A stretch of 64,000 nucleotides of DNA from Hirsutella rhossiliensis (taxonomy: Eukaryota; Ascomycota; Sordariomycetes; Hypocreales; Ophiocordycipitaceae), in NCBI RefSeq assembly GCF_020360975.1, contig NW_025408668.1, positions 7,564,001 to 7,628,000 on the forward strand, read 5' to 3'. Below the pieces are notes generated by a model that ran no database searches, had not been told where the DNA came from, and saw nothing but the letters and a program-made list of their open reading frames with translations. The translations under genes and the position numbers were made by a program. Shown one piece after another: positions 31,591 to 43,264 of the stretch. The stretch's first letter is position 1, and each line of letters opens with the position of its first letter.

Positions 31591-34260
31591 AGTCTAAAAT
31601 GGTGGTGGTTCAGGGTAGCATCTGCAGGTCCTACGAGACGCGCCTGCCGGACTCTGTTACAGGTACCTCTTTCTCCTCATTATATGCGCGGACATACCCT
31701 GTATCTAGTACTTCTAACCGTAAAGTCGGTCGTTGTAAATTCCCCGCCGCCCCCCACCGCCTTCCGCTTTAGGCAAGCCCCTTCCCCTTTTAGCCCGTCG
31801 CTGTATACGGGATTGCTATAAGAACACCTACACTCCCTCCCCCCTTCCGCTTAACTTACCCTTTCCTCCTCTCTCTTTCTCTCACCGTTATCCCTATCGG
31901 CCGGCTATCTCTAATACATAGCCCCCTCCTTTGCCTAACTCTACTCCGCTTATACGACCCCCTCGACTCCTACTCTATATATTTTAGCTAAGTCTTAATG
32001 CCCTTAGGTTCTATATATCCGCTTTATTAGCTATATCTTTTATCCCTTTAGTCCTTTACCTTAGCTTAGGAGGAGGGAAGGGCTCCTCCTATTGCTTTAA
32101 CGCCCTAAATAGAATAGGCCTTTACTCGCCGATATAGACGGGGTTTCCCCTAACTCTTAACCTTAATACTCTAGTAATAGCTTAACGCGATTACGGTACC
32201 TACTAGATCCTTAGATCCTATTAGTAACTTAGTTGCCGCTATAATCGCGATAACCTACGGGCTTCCGCTATAATATTATCCGCTATTCTAGGATCGGATA
32301 ATATAGTAAAGTCTGCCTTGCCTTTTACTAGGTATACTATATACGAATATATATAGAGATTAGGCTAGCTAACCTTCCCTCGTATCCGTTAGCTCCGTTA
32401 AAAGTCCCTCGGTGCTCCCGAGACGACTACCGATAGAATACTAGCCTGCTCCGGCGTTAGCTAGTAAAGCCTCCTTAATTAGCATTATAGTAATAGACCG
32501 TCCTCTAATAAGAATTCTACCGATATAGGCCCCGTAATCTATAACTATAATCGCGACGTACGCTAGCTCTCTATATTATAATTTATAGCTCGACGTTATC
32601 TCCGTTTTTATCTACCTTAGGTCTATTCCTATGCCTATATAAAGATAGGATAATCCTTCCTTAATCTTATAGGCTATATTAAATCGTACGAGTTTTAGGT
32701 ATATAGCTTTCCGCACCGCGGCTTATACTAGGGCTCCCGACGACGGACTATACCTAAAGGTAACGTTTATAAGTTAGGTGGTCCGGTGGTCTTATCTAGA
32801 CGACCTGCTTGTCCGGCACGCACTAAGATTAAGGGTGGTCCGGTGGTCTTATCTAGACGACCTGCTTGTCCGGCATATACTAAGATTAGGTGCTTGCTCC
32901 CTTACTCTACTATAGTTTTGCGATATAACTTATCTCGGGGGGGATAGGAGAAGCGATATTAGTAAAGGACGAAGGGGCTAGTAACTAGTAAGAGGCGAGA
33001 CACGAGAGTATAGAGAGCGGAAAAGGGACGGGGGGCCTATTAGCCTCGCTAGCTTATCCCTTACCGCCTATAACTTAAGGTAGGTAGAAAGGCTACGCCT
33101 TAGAGAGGAGGCCCTAATATATTACGGTAATAGCTTTAGTAAAACTAGCCCCTATCTTCCTCTTCTTATTACTTATATAGCTAAGGGTATAGAGGGCTCG
33201 GATTATTTATAAAACGGTTACGGATTCCCTAGATTCCCTAGCTTCCTTACTATCTAATACTTTTCTTCCGTATCTTTATTTCCTATATAACTAAGAAGAT
33301 AGACCGAATAACTTAGAAGAAGATATACCGCTAGCCCTCTCCGAGCTAAGGTTACTTATTCTACTATTCTATAGTTACTAAGAACTTCTAGTCCTTAACT
33401 CCGTCTCCCTTACTAGCTAGTTTAAGGAGCGGTAACTCTAGCTCTAGTAGCGACTTAGGAAGTATAAGTAAACTTAGTTAGACTATCTCGGAGCCTAACT
33501 ATAAAACCCCTAACGTTAAGTTTAGCGCTCCCCTAGTTAAGTCGACGGGCCTAGAGATAGAAATATAAGGGATAACCTTATATATTGCGCGATCCCTAGC
33601 ACCTACTACGGGCCTAGTAATAGACGCTAACCGTCTTTAATCTCTTTTCTCTAAGTATAAAAGGGTTATTAATAAGTAAACTAAGCTACGTTAGCATAGC
33701 GTTTTAGTAAATTAAGGTATTATAAGCTCTTACCTATAACCTATATATATACTTCTTATAGTATTTTATAGAGAACGGAATAATTAAGCTTAAATGCCTA
33801 TTACCCCTATAGTTAGCGCCTCCTAAAGCGATTACGGTCTATAAAAAGTCCGAGGTAACTAAGCCGCGTTAAAGCGGGCGTAAGAGGAAGTCTACGCTAC
33901 GTACTACTACTACTTCTTTATATCGTGTTTAAAAAAAGCGTATTACGACTTATACTAGTTAGGAATACGAGTTCTTACGCTTAGTAGAAGTACGAAAGGC
34001 ATAGAATAGGTCTATTAAATATAAGGTTATTTAGAAGCTAACCTAGGCGTCTATTAACGATCTCTAAGGTAAACGGGCATTAAAAGAGGCCGAAGAGCTT
34101 ATCGTAGATAAGTTCGGTTAGGTAGCGTAGGAAAAGGAGATAGAAAGATCTAGCTATTTCGAGATAGATACCGAGTCTAAGTAAAATAGCGAGGTTTTAC
34201 TAAGATAAGCCTATTCCCCTTACTCCTTTCCCTTAACGGGATACGCTTAGTAGGTCTAAG
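31591..34260. other. Unassigned: unmutated lead, then RIPped DNA
   Basis: 31591-31835 keeps CA/TG and is pyrimidine-rich after 31740; no gene is recognised. From about 31835 the DNA is RIPped. On the plus strand at about 33450-34200 a long reading with only RIP-type stops can be followed, Ser/Lys-rich with LHIARSLAP-like segments, but I cannot name it. A 57-bp direct repeat lies at 32777-32890. Confidence 0.35.
32777..32890. repeat. Two 57-bp direct repeats
   Basis: Units begin at 32777 and 32834 with GGTGGTCCGGTGGTC and are nearly identical. The main difference is CACGCA in the first against CATATA in the second, a RIP-type change. CC-TGC-TTGTCC sites survive although the flanks are RIPped. 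Confidence 0.8.
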
Positions 34261-34700
34261 GTCGTCTAGAGTAATAAGCATAGCCCTGCCTTCGTTAATA
34301 CTACTACTACTACTGCTACTACTACTAAGCCTCTATAGCTCGGTCGTATTATTAGTCGTAACTATATCTAGCGCTAAACGCGTTGCAATCTTAGCGCTCC
34401 GCTTTATCCTACCCGCTATATCTTTAAGCTATCTCGTCGCTTCTTAAATCTTACTACTACGTCTCGTAATACGACTTAATTTTTTCGTAGGAGCTAGAGC
34501 GGGCGGTATGCCTTGCCCTACTATAATTACGGCCTTAGCCGGCTCTTCTATAATAGAGCTCCCTAATCCTCCGGTGCTATTTATTCGAGGAGGATGTCGG
34601 TCGAGCTCGGAACGCACCGTTTATAGTATCGACTATCGTTCGTCTTCGCGTAGGCGGTGTACGCGGCTAGAGTTTACTAGTAGCGGGCTATAAGCGATCC
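34261..34700 (-). pseudogene. Tad-type LINE ORF1, N-terminal part, inverted copy
   Basis: Read minus from about 34640: EEPAKAVIIVGQG, a basic stretch (KKLSRITRRSSKI), LALDIVTTNNTTEL, a serine run (SSSSSSSS) and INEGRAML. This matches, block by block, the plus-strand ORF1 at 6390-6680 (ETPAKAVIIVG, SSSSS, NEGRAML). The reading is lost below about 34260, so only the start of ORF1 is present. Plus-strand frames here are shadows. Confidence 0.65.
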
Positions 34701-34734
34701 CGGCCCCGCGTTAGCCGAGTAGAGCCTCGGGTGC

Positions 34735-34960
34735 TAGTAACCGCCTAGTATAGTAGCTAGTAGCCTAGGGCTACTAGTTACCTATAGTTAGAGGTTAGCG
34801 GCAATTTATAGGTGCTAGTTACCTTTAGACTCTTATTCCTAGTCGCTAGATACTGCTAGTAACCGCCTAGCCCTAGTACTAGTAACTATTTATATATTAT
34901 TACTAGTATCCCTTAGTAGCTAGTAACCGCGCGGTTATAGTTATCGCTTAACTATAGTAA
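34735..34960. repeat. Degenerate CTAGTAACCGC-type repeats
   Basis: GCTAGTAACCGCC or close variants recur near 34737, 34857 and 34917, with inverted forms such as CTACTAGTTACC (about 34770) and GCTAGTTACC (about 34815). Irregular spacing; RIPped. Origin unknown. Confidence 0.35.
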
Positions 34961-35029
34961 AGGTTATTTAGGAATATATAGATAGAAGCCGGGCTAATAA
35001 ATACCGGAGTCGCTGCCCGATTACTTATA

Positions 35030-35408
35030 ATTATATGCCTTATTTATTATATACGCTAGTCCGCTTAAGGGGAAATTTTAGGTAGTTATAGTAGTTTACT
35101 TAGCTAGAACTTTACGTCCCGCTAGTTTAGAGTAGTAAGGCTTTAAGTAGTAGGAACGGAAAAGATATAAAAGGCTATTCTACTACTTATAAATAATCTT
35201 ATAGTAAGCTATATTTCCTACTACGAGCTCTAAACCCGTCTCTCTACTACTTCCTCTTATCCCGGGATAAATAGAAAAGCTATTTATATTTAAGAGCTAA
35301 GAGAAGGTTAGTGCGGTTAAAGTCGACGAGTATAACGCGGCGGCGCTCGTTGTTCTAAAGTAGATTAGGTTCGCGCTTATTACTATAGTCGATACCCTTA
35401 GCCTAGAC
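35030..35408 (-). pseudogene. Kinase-like protein, C-terminal part (after Gypsy-2)
   Basis: Continues the frame from 43265 across Gypsy-2. It reads AKGIDYSNKREPNLL, where HxD-REPNLLW is the catalytic-loop form in relatives, then RRRVILVDFNRTNLLLALK, the DFG-position DF motif, then a basic tail. The Asp of the HxD position appears as Asn, and His as Tyr, both RIP products. The end is unclear near 35030. Confidence 0.65.
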
Positions 35409-35858
35409 TATAACGACCGGTATTATTCCTAAGGGATAAACCTATTAAGGGGTTTATATTAGTAGATATAATAGGGCGTGGTCTAAGCAATAATATATAT
35501 ATTACGTTAGTAATAAGTTAGAGGTCGTAGACCGTAGACTATAACTAGGTAATTAGAATTAAAGATAGAATCGTAATAAAGATCTATATTAAAAGCTAGA
35601 GAGCTATCTATCTAAAGAAGTAAAAGTAGGTAGCTATATATACCTATAGAGACTATCCTTAGATTATAGGCCTAGCTATAATCCCTAACGTTAGATCGCA
35701 TAGAGCGTAGTAATCCTATTAATCCTAGATTACTTAGATCTCTACGATCCCCTTAATCCTATATCTATTAAATAGTCGTACTAACTATTTATCCGTTAGA
35801 CCGTATTACGTGCTTAACGCGGTCGACCGTTAGTGGCCTAGTAGCTATAGTCGTAATA
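35409..35858 (-). repeat. Gypsy-2 3' LTR
   Basis: 450 bp, followed by the purine tract (seen as CTCCCCTCCTTTTAG on the plus strand, from about 35864). Confidence 0.9.
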
Positions 35859-35899
35859 CGATATCTCCCCTCCTTTTAGTCTTATCTATAAGACCTACT

Positions 35900-38800
35900 A
35901 TAGCTGCCTTAGCCGCCGTATATAAATATACCCTTATCGCGTCGTGCGTAAGTATATCGTTCTTTATTTCTTTATTCTTTCGGGATATACTACTAATAGT
36001 ATATCTAGTCGTATACTAAAAAATCGTTCCCGAAAAGCCTCTAAGCGCGCTGCTCTTACTAAATATATCGACTTAAGTAGAGATCCTACCGATATACCGT
36101 ATACTTAATACTTTAAGGCAAAGAAGATAAATTATTAGATAGCCGAAAATTCTTCGCGCTATAATAATTATATTGCTAGTAGTCGTCCCTATTATAATAG
36201 TATTTTAGTAGCTTCTTCTTATAGGTGTCTTTTAATTCTTTCTATATATAGTAGCTAACGTATTTCTTTTAGTAACTAAATTATTAGCGGAGTAGTATAG
36301 GCTATATTCCGAAGAGGAGGAAGCTAGGGAAGCCTTATTAGAGCTTTAGGCATAGCTTATAAACCTTTAGTCGTAAATATCTATCGCCGTTAATCGTTTA
36401 GCTTATATCTAGAAGATTCGGAATCGTGCGAAGGAAAAGAGTTCTAAGTTATTTTATCGTAGTATCTAAGAAGTAGATACTAAGGATAGCGTTTTACCTA
36501 CGCTCGATATATATAAGTATTAGGTAGTAAATAATTTATAATCGTTAGGCGTTCTTAATAAGGCGAATTAGTCCTCGTTTAGTATTAGTAAGGAGTTTAT
36601 AGATCTTAGTCCTTTAATCCCTCCTAAACCTTCTAGTAAAATTATCGAAGTAAAGAGCTATAGTAGGTTAAGTGCTTAAGTAGTTCCTAGGTATTTTCCT
36701 CTAGTCCGTATCCCTTTTACTTAATAAGGTATTCTTATTACTAACCTTATTTTCTTATATCTAGTATTTATTCTACTTTATATTCTTAATCGTTATTAAC
36801 TTCGATTTTTTCCTATAGTTTAGCGTTTTATAGCGCTAGTTCTAATAATAAGATATAAAATATTAGGTATATCTATATTATTATTAGTAGCGAAAGTTCG
36901 TAGTTAACTTTTAAAATAGTTTTCTTAACCTTAAACGGTCTAAGTTTCTTAAAATCTAATTTATTACTTAGTCGTTTTATTTTAATATTTCGTTATATAA
37001 GGTAGACTATATCTCCCTCTTAAAAGATTAGTCCTTATAATCTTTTCCGATTATAGTAAGTAGATATTCGTTCTTTAACGAATTAAAGTTCTTATTATAT
37101 TTCTTTATATAATTTTCGTAGCTAATCTACTTATAGTATCGCTCGTTCTACTTATAGTCCTTATCGAGTAACCTTAAATACTTTTAGGTTATATCCGTAA
37201 TTAGCGTATACTAGTAAGAGCTTAGTTATTTCTATAACTAAGCTATTATAAGCTAGTTACGCTATTAGTAGCTATTTAACTTAATCGTTTTATTTATAGC
37301 TAATATAGTATCGTAAATATTATTTAAGCGTTTAGTTAAGTTGTTCTATTTATCTATCTATTTATAGGTAATAAGCTATACTAAGCTTATATTTTATCCC
37401 TAATTATACTATAAGGGCTTACTAAAACTTAGCTATAAATATACTTCCTCTATTAAAGATAATCTTATTTAGTAGTCCGTAATTACTAATAATTATTCGT
37501 AGGAATATATATACTAGCTCTTTTATATTACTTACTTCTTTATATAATAAGAAGTATCTATACTTCGTTAGTCTATTAGTAATAACGAATATACTATTAT
37601 ACTTAACGTTAGTTATAGGTTCTTTTAATAGTAGTAGCTTTATAATATAGTTAAAAGCTATCGAATCCTATAGTTTTTCTAGTACTAATAGTAGTTATAA
37701 TTCTCTATATAGTTTATATCGTTTAGCTTTACTTTATACGTAAAGTTTATATTCTTTAATAACTTATTATACTACTTCTTTAAGCTATAGGAAGTTATAT
37801 TATCGTTTAATCCGTTTTATTATTCTTTAGATTCCTTAGTATCTATATATTAGATATTTATATATATCTTATATAACTTTATCTCGTAACGCTAGTAGTA
37901 TCTAGATTTTATTCTTATATATTAAAACTTCCGAATATTCTATATTATATCCGTTTAATACTTTATATTCTTTTATCTATTTTAGGATCTTTTAGTATAT
38001 CGAGTCGTTAGGTTATACTTTAAATATTATATTTAGCTATCGTTGCTAGTAGTTCCCGTTTTCGTTAATTTCTAGGAGCTATCCTTTCGCTATAAGTGCC
38101 CTTATATCGTAGTTGCTTTATCGACTAAGGGTATTAGCTCGACCGTTTTCTATTCCTTTTCTATAGATTATTTCGTAGTCGAATTCTAATAAGTATTCGG
38201 CCTATTAGATCTATCGTCCGTTTAACTATTATATTATTATAAAGTATAAGATATTCTTATAGTCTATATAGACCTTAACTTTATATTTACTTCTAAGAAG
38301 GTAGTATTAAAATTCCTTAAAAGCTTAAATAATTATAAGGAATTCTTTATTATAAATAAGGTAATTAAGTTCTACGCTATATAGCTTCTTTAAGTAGAAT
38401 ATAATTAGTTATAGTCTTTCTTTATTATCTTTTTATCTGATTTATACTCCTAGAGCAAAGTCTAATATATTAGTTTCGAGTTCGATTTATCGTTTTAGAT
38501 TAAAGGTAGTTAAGACTAGTTCTTATATAATCGTAGTTTTAATATATTTAAAAGCTTTATTAGCTTTATCGTCTTATATAAATTCTTTTTCCTTCTTTGT
38601 TAAGTCGTATAGTAGTACTATAATCTTTCCGAAATCTTTAATAAATCGTTAGTAGTAATTTATAAATCCTAGGAAACTTTATACGTCCTTAATATTCTTT
38701 AGCGTTAGCTATTCTTTAACTAAGTTAATCTTATCTTATTATATTTATATCTCTCTTAGTAAGATCGTATATCTAAGGAAGTCTACTTCTTATATATAGA

Positions 38801-41800
38801 ACTTGCTTTTTTTTAGTTTAACTAGTAATTTCGTATTCTAAAGTACGCGGAGTACCTTATAAACGTATTCCTTATATTCTTCTAGGGTATCTAAGAAGAT
38901 TAAGATATTATCTAAGTATACTACTATAAAGATATCTAAGTATTTATATAGGATATTATTAATTATCTATTAAAAGGTAGCTAGTATATTTATAAGTCTA
39001 AATAGTATTACTAGATATTTAAATAGTCCGAATTTCGTTCTAAAGGCTATTATCTATTTATATCCCTTTTTTATATATATTAAGTTATAAGCGCCTTTAA
39101 GGTCGAGGGCTATAAACTATTTTTTACTATATAGTCGATCTTATAGTTCCGATATAAGCGGTAATAGTATTCGGTCCTTTATTATAATATCGTTTAAGCG
39201 TCTATAGTTAATAACTAGTTATAGCTTACCGTTTTTCTTTAAAATAAATATAACTAGGTAGCCTACTTCGGATATTAACGTTTATATATATCCCTTTCGT
39301 AGATTCTCGTTAAGGTAGTTATATAGCGTTTATAGTTACTTTTCGTTTAGGTTATAAATCTTATAGAACGTCGGCGTTATTCTATCCTTAAGATAAATTT
39401 CGTAGTCCTATTAGCTATATTTAGGTAACCCTATCTTAAGTTCTTCCTTAAAGAGTTTATTATATTTCCGGTATTCCTAGGGGATATTCTTTATTCTATC
39501 TTATAGGCTTTATTCTTTCTCTTAAGAGCTAGTTTCTCTTAACTTAAGCTCTTTATTAATTTATTTAAGGTCTTTCCTTAAAGTAGCAATAACTCTTTAG
39601 ATCTTTATATTATATCCTTTATTCTATTTATATTAGATACTAAGTTATATAGCTATATTAGTTAGTATATAGGTCTTATTAGTCGATTTTATTATATCCG
39701 CCGGTTCGATTACTATTTTCGTTTATATCGCTAAAGCCTATAATAATTTACTTAAATAGTTATCCTTTTTATCCTATTTAATAGCTAAATTATCGTAAAA
39801 TTTTACTTTCTCCTAAATCTACTAGTCCTAGAAACTTATATCTTTGTTTTAATATAGCTAGCTAGTTTTCTAGTTAATTAGTAGGTTGCTCTCCTATAGC
39901 TATAGAAGTCTTAATATAAGGTTATATTCTTTAATATTTATAATATTAAAGTTAACTTATTCGTCGTAGCCCTAGATATTAATATTAAGGTAATTAATCT
40001 CTATATTAATAATTCTATTATTATAGTTAAAGGCCTCTCCTTCGATATTCGTAAGTTTATATAGATCTATCTTATATCTCTATATAAGTCGGTAACGATT
40101 AACGACTTTAGGTAAAACGTAATTACCTATCGCGCTATAGTCTAAAAGTATATATACGTAATATCTCGCGATTTAGATATCTAATACTATTTAGTCGCTA
40201 TAGCTTGCCGTTACTATATATAGGGTCCTTAGATCTTATCGTATCGTGCTAGTCTATAGCCCTTTTATAGATAGCGTACCTTATTTTTTACTTAGTCCTT
40301 ATTTATTTTATTTAGGTATTCTTCTTTAATTTATTATTAATATCGTTTCTTTATATTTTCATCGCGTAGTATTATATTAGGGCTTAAGAGACTAATTTCT
40401 TATAGCTAATCGAAGATTTCTTATTTCTTAACGCTATATCGTTTATATTATACTACTTTATAGTTAATTACGTACTATACTTTATAATTCTATTCGTTTT
40501 TATACTAAAGGTTAAGTTTTCGTTTAGCGTCTTTTTATTTTTCGCGTAGTATTTCTATATCGATTTTTCCTTAGTTAAATATAGCTTATAGCCTTTATAT
40601 ATATTACTAATAATCTTTTAGTATACCGTTATATTATTTATACTATACTTATGCTTTTTCGTATTTATAAACTTTATAGTTTAGGTATATATATTCGTTA
40701 TAATCTTCTTTATTATATTTAACTTATTACGTAAGTCTTTAAAAGATTAATAATTCGGATACCTTAGAGCGAGTAGCGCTATACTATTCCTCTATTTTAG
40801 TATATTTATAGATTTTATATATCTCTAAAAGATATCTCGTTAATAAACTATAATTATCGCGGTATTTAAGTAGCGTGCTATAATTAGGTTTTAATAATAT
40901 AACTTAGTCGTTTAGGTAGCGTTAATCGATTTTCTAGTAGTTTAGTTCTATACTTAAGTAGGGTTTCGAAAGTACTTATCCCTTAAACCTAACTAAGAAG
41001 GCGTCGTATCGTGCCTTTATCTAAAAGTATATTATATAATCTAGGTAAGCGTATAATATCTATAAAATATACTTATAGTGCTTATAAGTAAGTAGTATTT
41101 ATAGATTATCTTTAAATTCTCCTTATAGTTACTATTCTCGTTATAAAGCTATAAAGGTATCGACTATAGCGATAGCTATAGTATAGTCTCCTCTACGTAG
41201 TACTAGTTAATATCGAATTAATATAGCTTATTAGTTTTCCGTAAGAATTTAAGGTGTCTATTAGGTTCTAATTTTAAGTATTTCTTTAAATTCTTCGAAG
41301 TATAGAGCGTGTTCTCTAATCGTAGTATTCTCCCTTAGTAGCGAGGGTAGTAGTATAAGTTCGTTCTTATCTTCTATTTCTCTAGGTATTTCTTATTTTT
41401 TAGAGCTTATATCGTCGATACTTTATTAGTCCTCCTTAGGTTATTATCCGAGTTTTATAAGTATAAGGGCTATATCCGTATCTTCTTTATTATATTATTT
41501 ATAGACTGCCCGTTGTTATTATCGGTTTTTATTTTATATATCTTCCTAGAATCGTTTACTATTCTTCTTAATCTAGTCTTAAGAGACTCCTTTAAGATAA
41601 AGGTATTCTAGTTCTATAAATTTAACTTATTTTTATAATTTAGGATCCCTTTATTATATTACTATAAGGGTCTTCTTTAATAGCTTTAGGAACTATCCGG
41701 TACTATTCTTATCGCTTAAGTATACTATATATTCGTCGTCGTAGTATATAGTCTAACTAAGGAGTTTATACTTTAGTTCCTATCTATTAGTAGCGTTTAG

Positions 41801-42790
41801 GTATTTCTTACCTTTTAAGGCTAGTACCTAGTAGATTTTCTTCTCCTTATATGGTTATTTATATTCCTTAAAGTAATATCCTAGTTTCCTATAGTTAAAA
41901 TACTTTCCTTTACTTTTTTATATTATATCTAGGTTTATCCTACCTAGGTTAGTTATATAGGCGTAGGTAATAAGAGTTTCGCGCTTCTTTTTATAGTTAG
42001 CGCGTCGGTTAAAGTTATTCCTATAGGAAGGGTTTTAGTTTCCTCTTCTTTATTTCTTTTCTTAGTATCGCGTATACTATCTATTATTAATTTATACTAC
42101 TATAGTAATATAGTCTAAGAGGTTATTAGGTCGATTTTCCTTATAAAGCTCGTCCTTAACTTCTTTTTTAAGCCCGTTATAGAATCGTAATATAAGTGGT
42201 TTGTCGTCCTAATTAAGCTTTAAGGTAACTTATTAGAACTTCGTAGTATAATCTAATACTAAGATCCTTTATTAGAGTTCTTAAAGTTTTTATTCGGCTT
42301 CTCGTTCCTTATTAGTTATTTTAAATACCTTTATAATAGCTTCTTTAAATCCTTAGAAACTAGTAAAGACTTTATCTATCTCGTTATCTCGTCGCGCTAG
42401 TTAGTTATTAAGAAAGTCCCTTATAATAGGTCTAAACTAAGCGAGTGCCGTTCTAGATAAATAATTTCCTATATAGAGTACCTTTTTAACTAGGTCTAAG
42501 AGTTTAGTAGAGTAAAACTAATAGTAGGCCTTAAGTTAGGTAAGAAAGTCTCGAAGCGTGCTATAAGTACTATCGAATAGTCCTAGCTATTTTAGTTTAA
42601 CTACTTCTCTAAGGTCCCTAACTTATCCGTTGCCTCCTTTATTCTTAAGTAACTATACCTTATATCGAAGGGCGATAATCTCGCGTATTATATCCTAAGG
42701 CGATATAGTAGCTCTAGAGTTAGTTAATCTAGCTTACTATATAGGCATATTAATAGTTACGATATTACTTAGAGTAACGCGGTATTATAC
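35900..42790 (-). pseudogene. Gypsy-2 gag-pol (RIPped)
   Basis: Colinear with the Gypsy-1 coding region. YLDD appears in the same sequence context near 38900, and the chromodomain reads ENT-stop-ELLKHL near 36690. Many codons are hit at different sites than in Gypsy-1, so comparing copies would show which sites were RIPped. No usable frame remains. Confidence 0.78.
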
Positions 42791-42809
42791 TAAATAAGAG
42801 CTTTTAATA

Positions 42810-43259
42810 TATAACGACCGGTATTATTCTTAAGGGATAAACCTATTAAGGGGTTTATATTAGTAGATATAATAGGGCGTGGTCTAAGTAATAATATATA
42901 TATTACGTTAGTAATAAGTTAGAGGTTATAGACTATAAACTATAACTAGGTAATTAGAATTAGAGATAGAATTATAATAAAAATCTATATTAAAAGCTAA
43001 AGAGCTATCTATCTAAAGAAGTAAAAGTAGGTAGCTATATATACCTATAGAGACTATCCTTAGATTATAGGCCTAGCTATAATCCCTAATATTAGATCGC
43101 ATAGAGCGTAGTAATCCTATTAATCCTAGATTACTTAGATCTCTACGATCCCCTCGATCCTATATCTATTAGATAGTCGTGCCGACTATTTATCCGTTAG
43201 ACCGTGTTACGTGCTTAACGCGGTCGACCGTTAGTAGCCTAGTAGCCGTGGTCGTAATA
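42810..43259 (-). repeat. Gypsy-2 5' LTR
   Basis: 450 bp partner of 35409-35858; its right end meets the TAGAC duplication. Confidence 0.9.
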
Positions 43260-43264
43260 TAGAC

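Larger units (their letters stand above)
35409..43259 (-). mobile_element. Gypsy-2, second copy of Gypsy-1 family (RIPped)
   Basis: 7851 bp, exactly the length of Gypsy-1. Target duplication TAGAC at 35404-35408 and 43260-43264, inside the kinase-like pseudogene. Same gag-pol layout, shifted: chromodomain near 36660-36740, reverse transcriptase near 38830-39240, zinc knuckle near 41880-41910. It differs from Gypsy-1 almost only by C/T and G/A, i.e. independent RIP of the two copies. Confidence 0.92.

Noticed and set aside
34508..34693. 61-residue plus-strand frame
   Set aside because: Antisense of the LINE ORF1 start, which the minus strand explains by motif.
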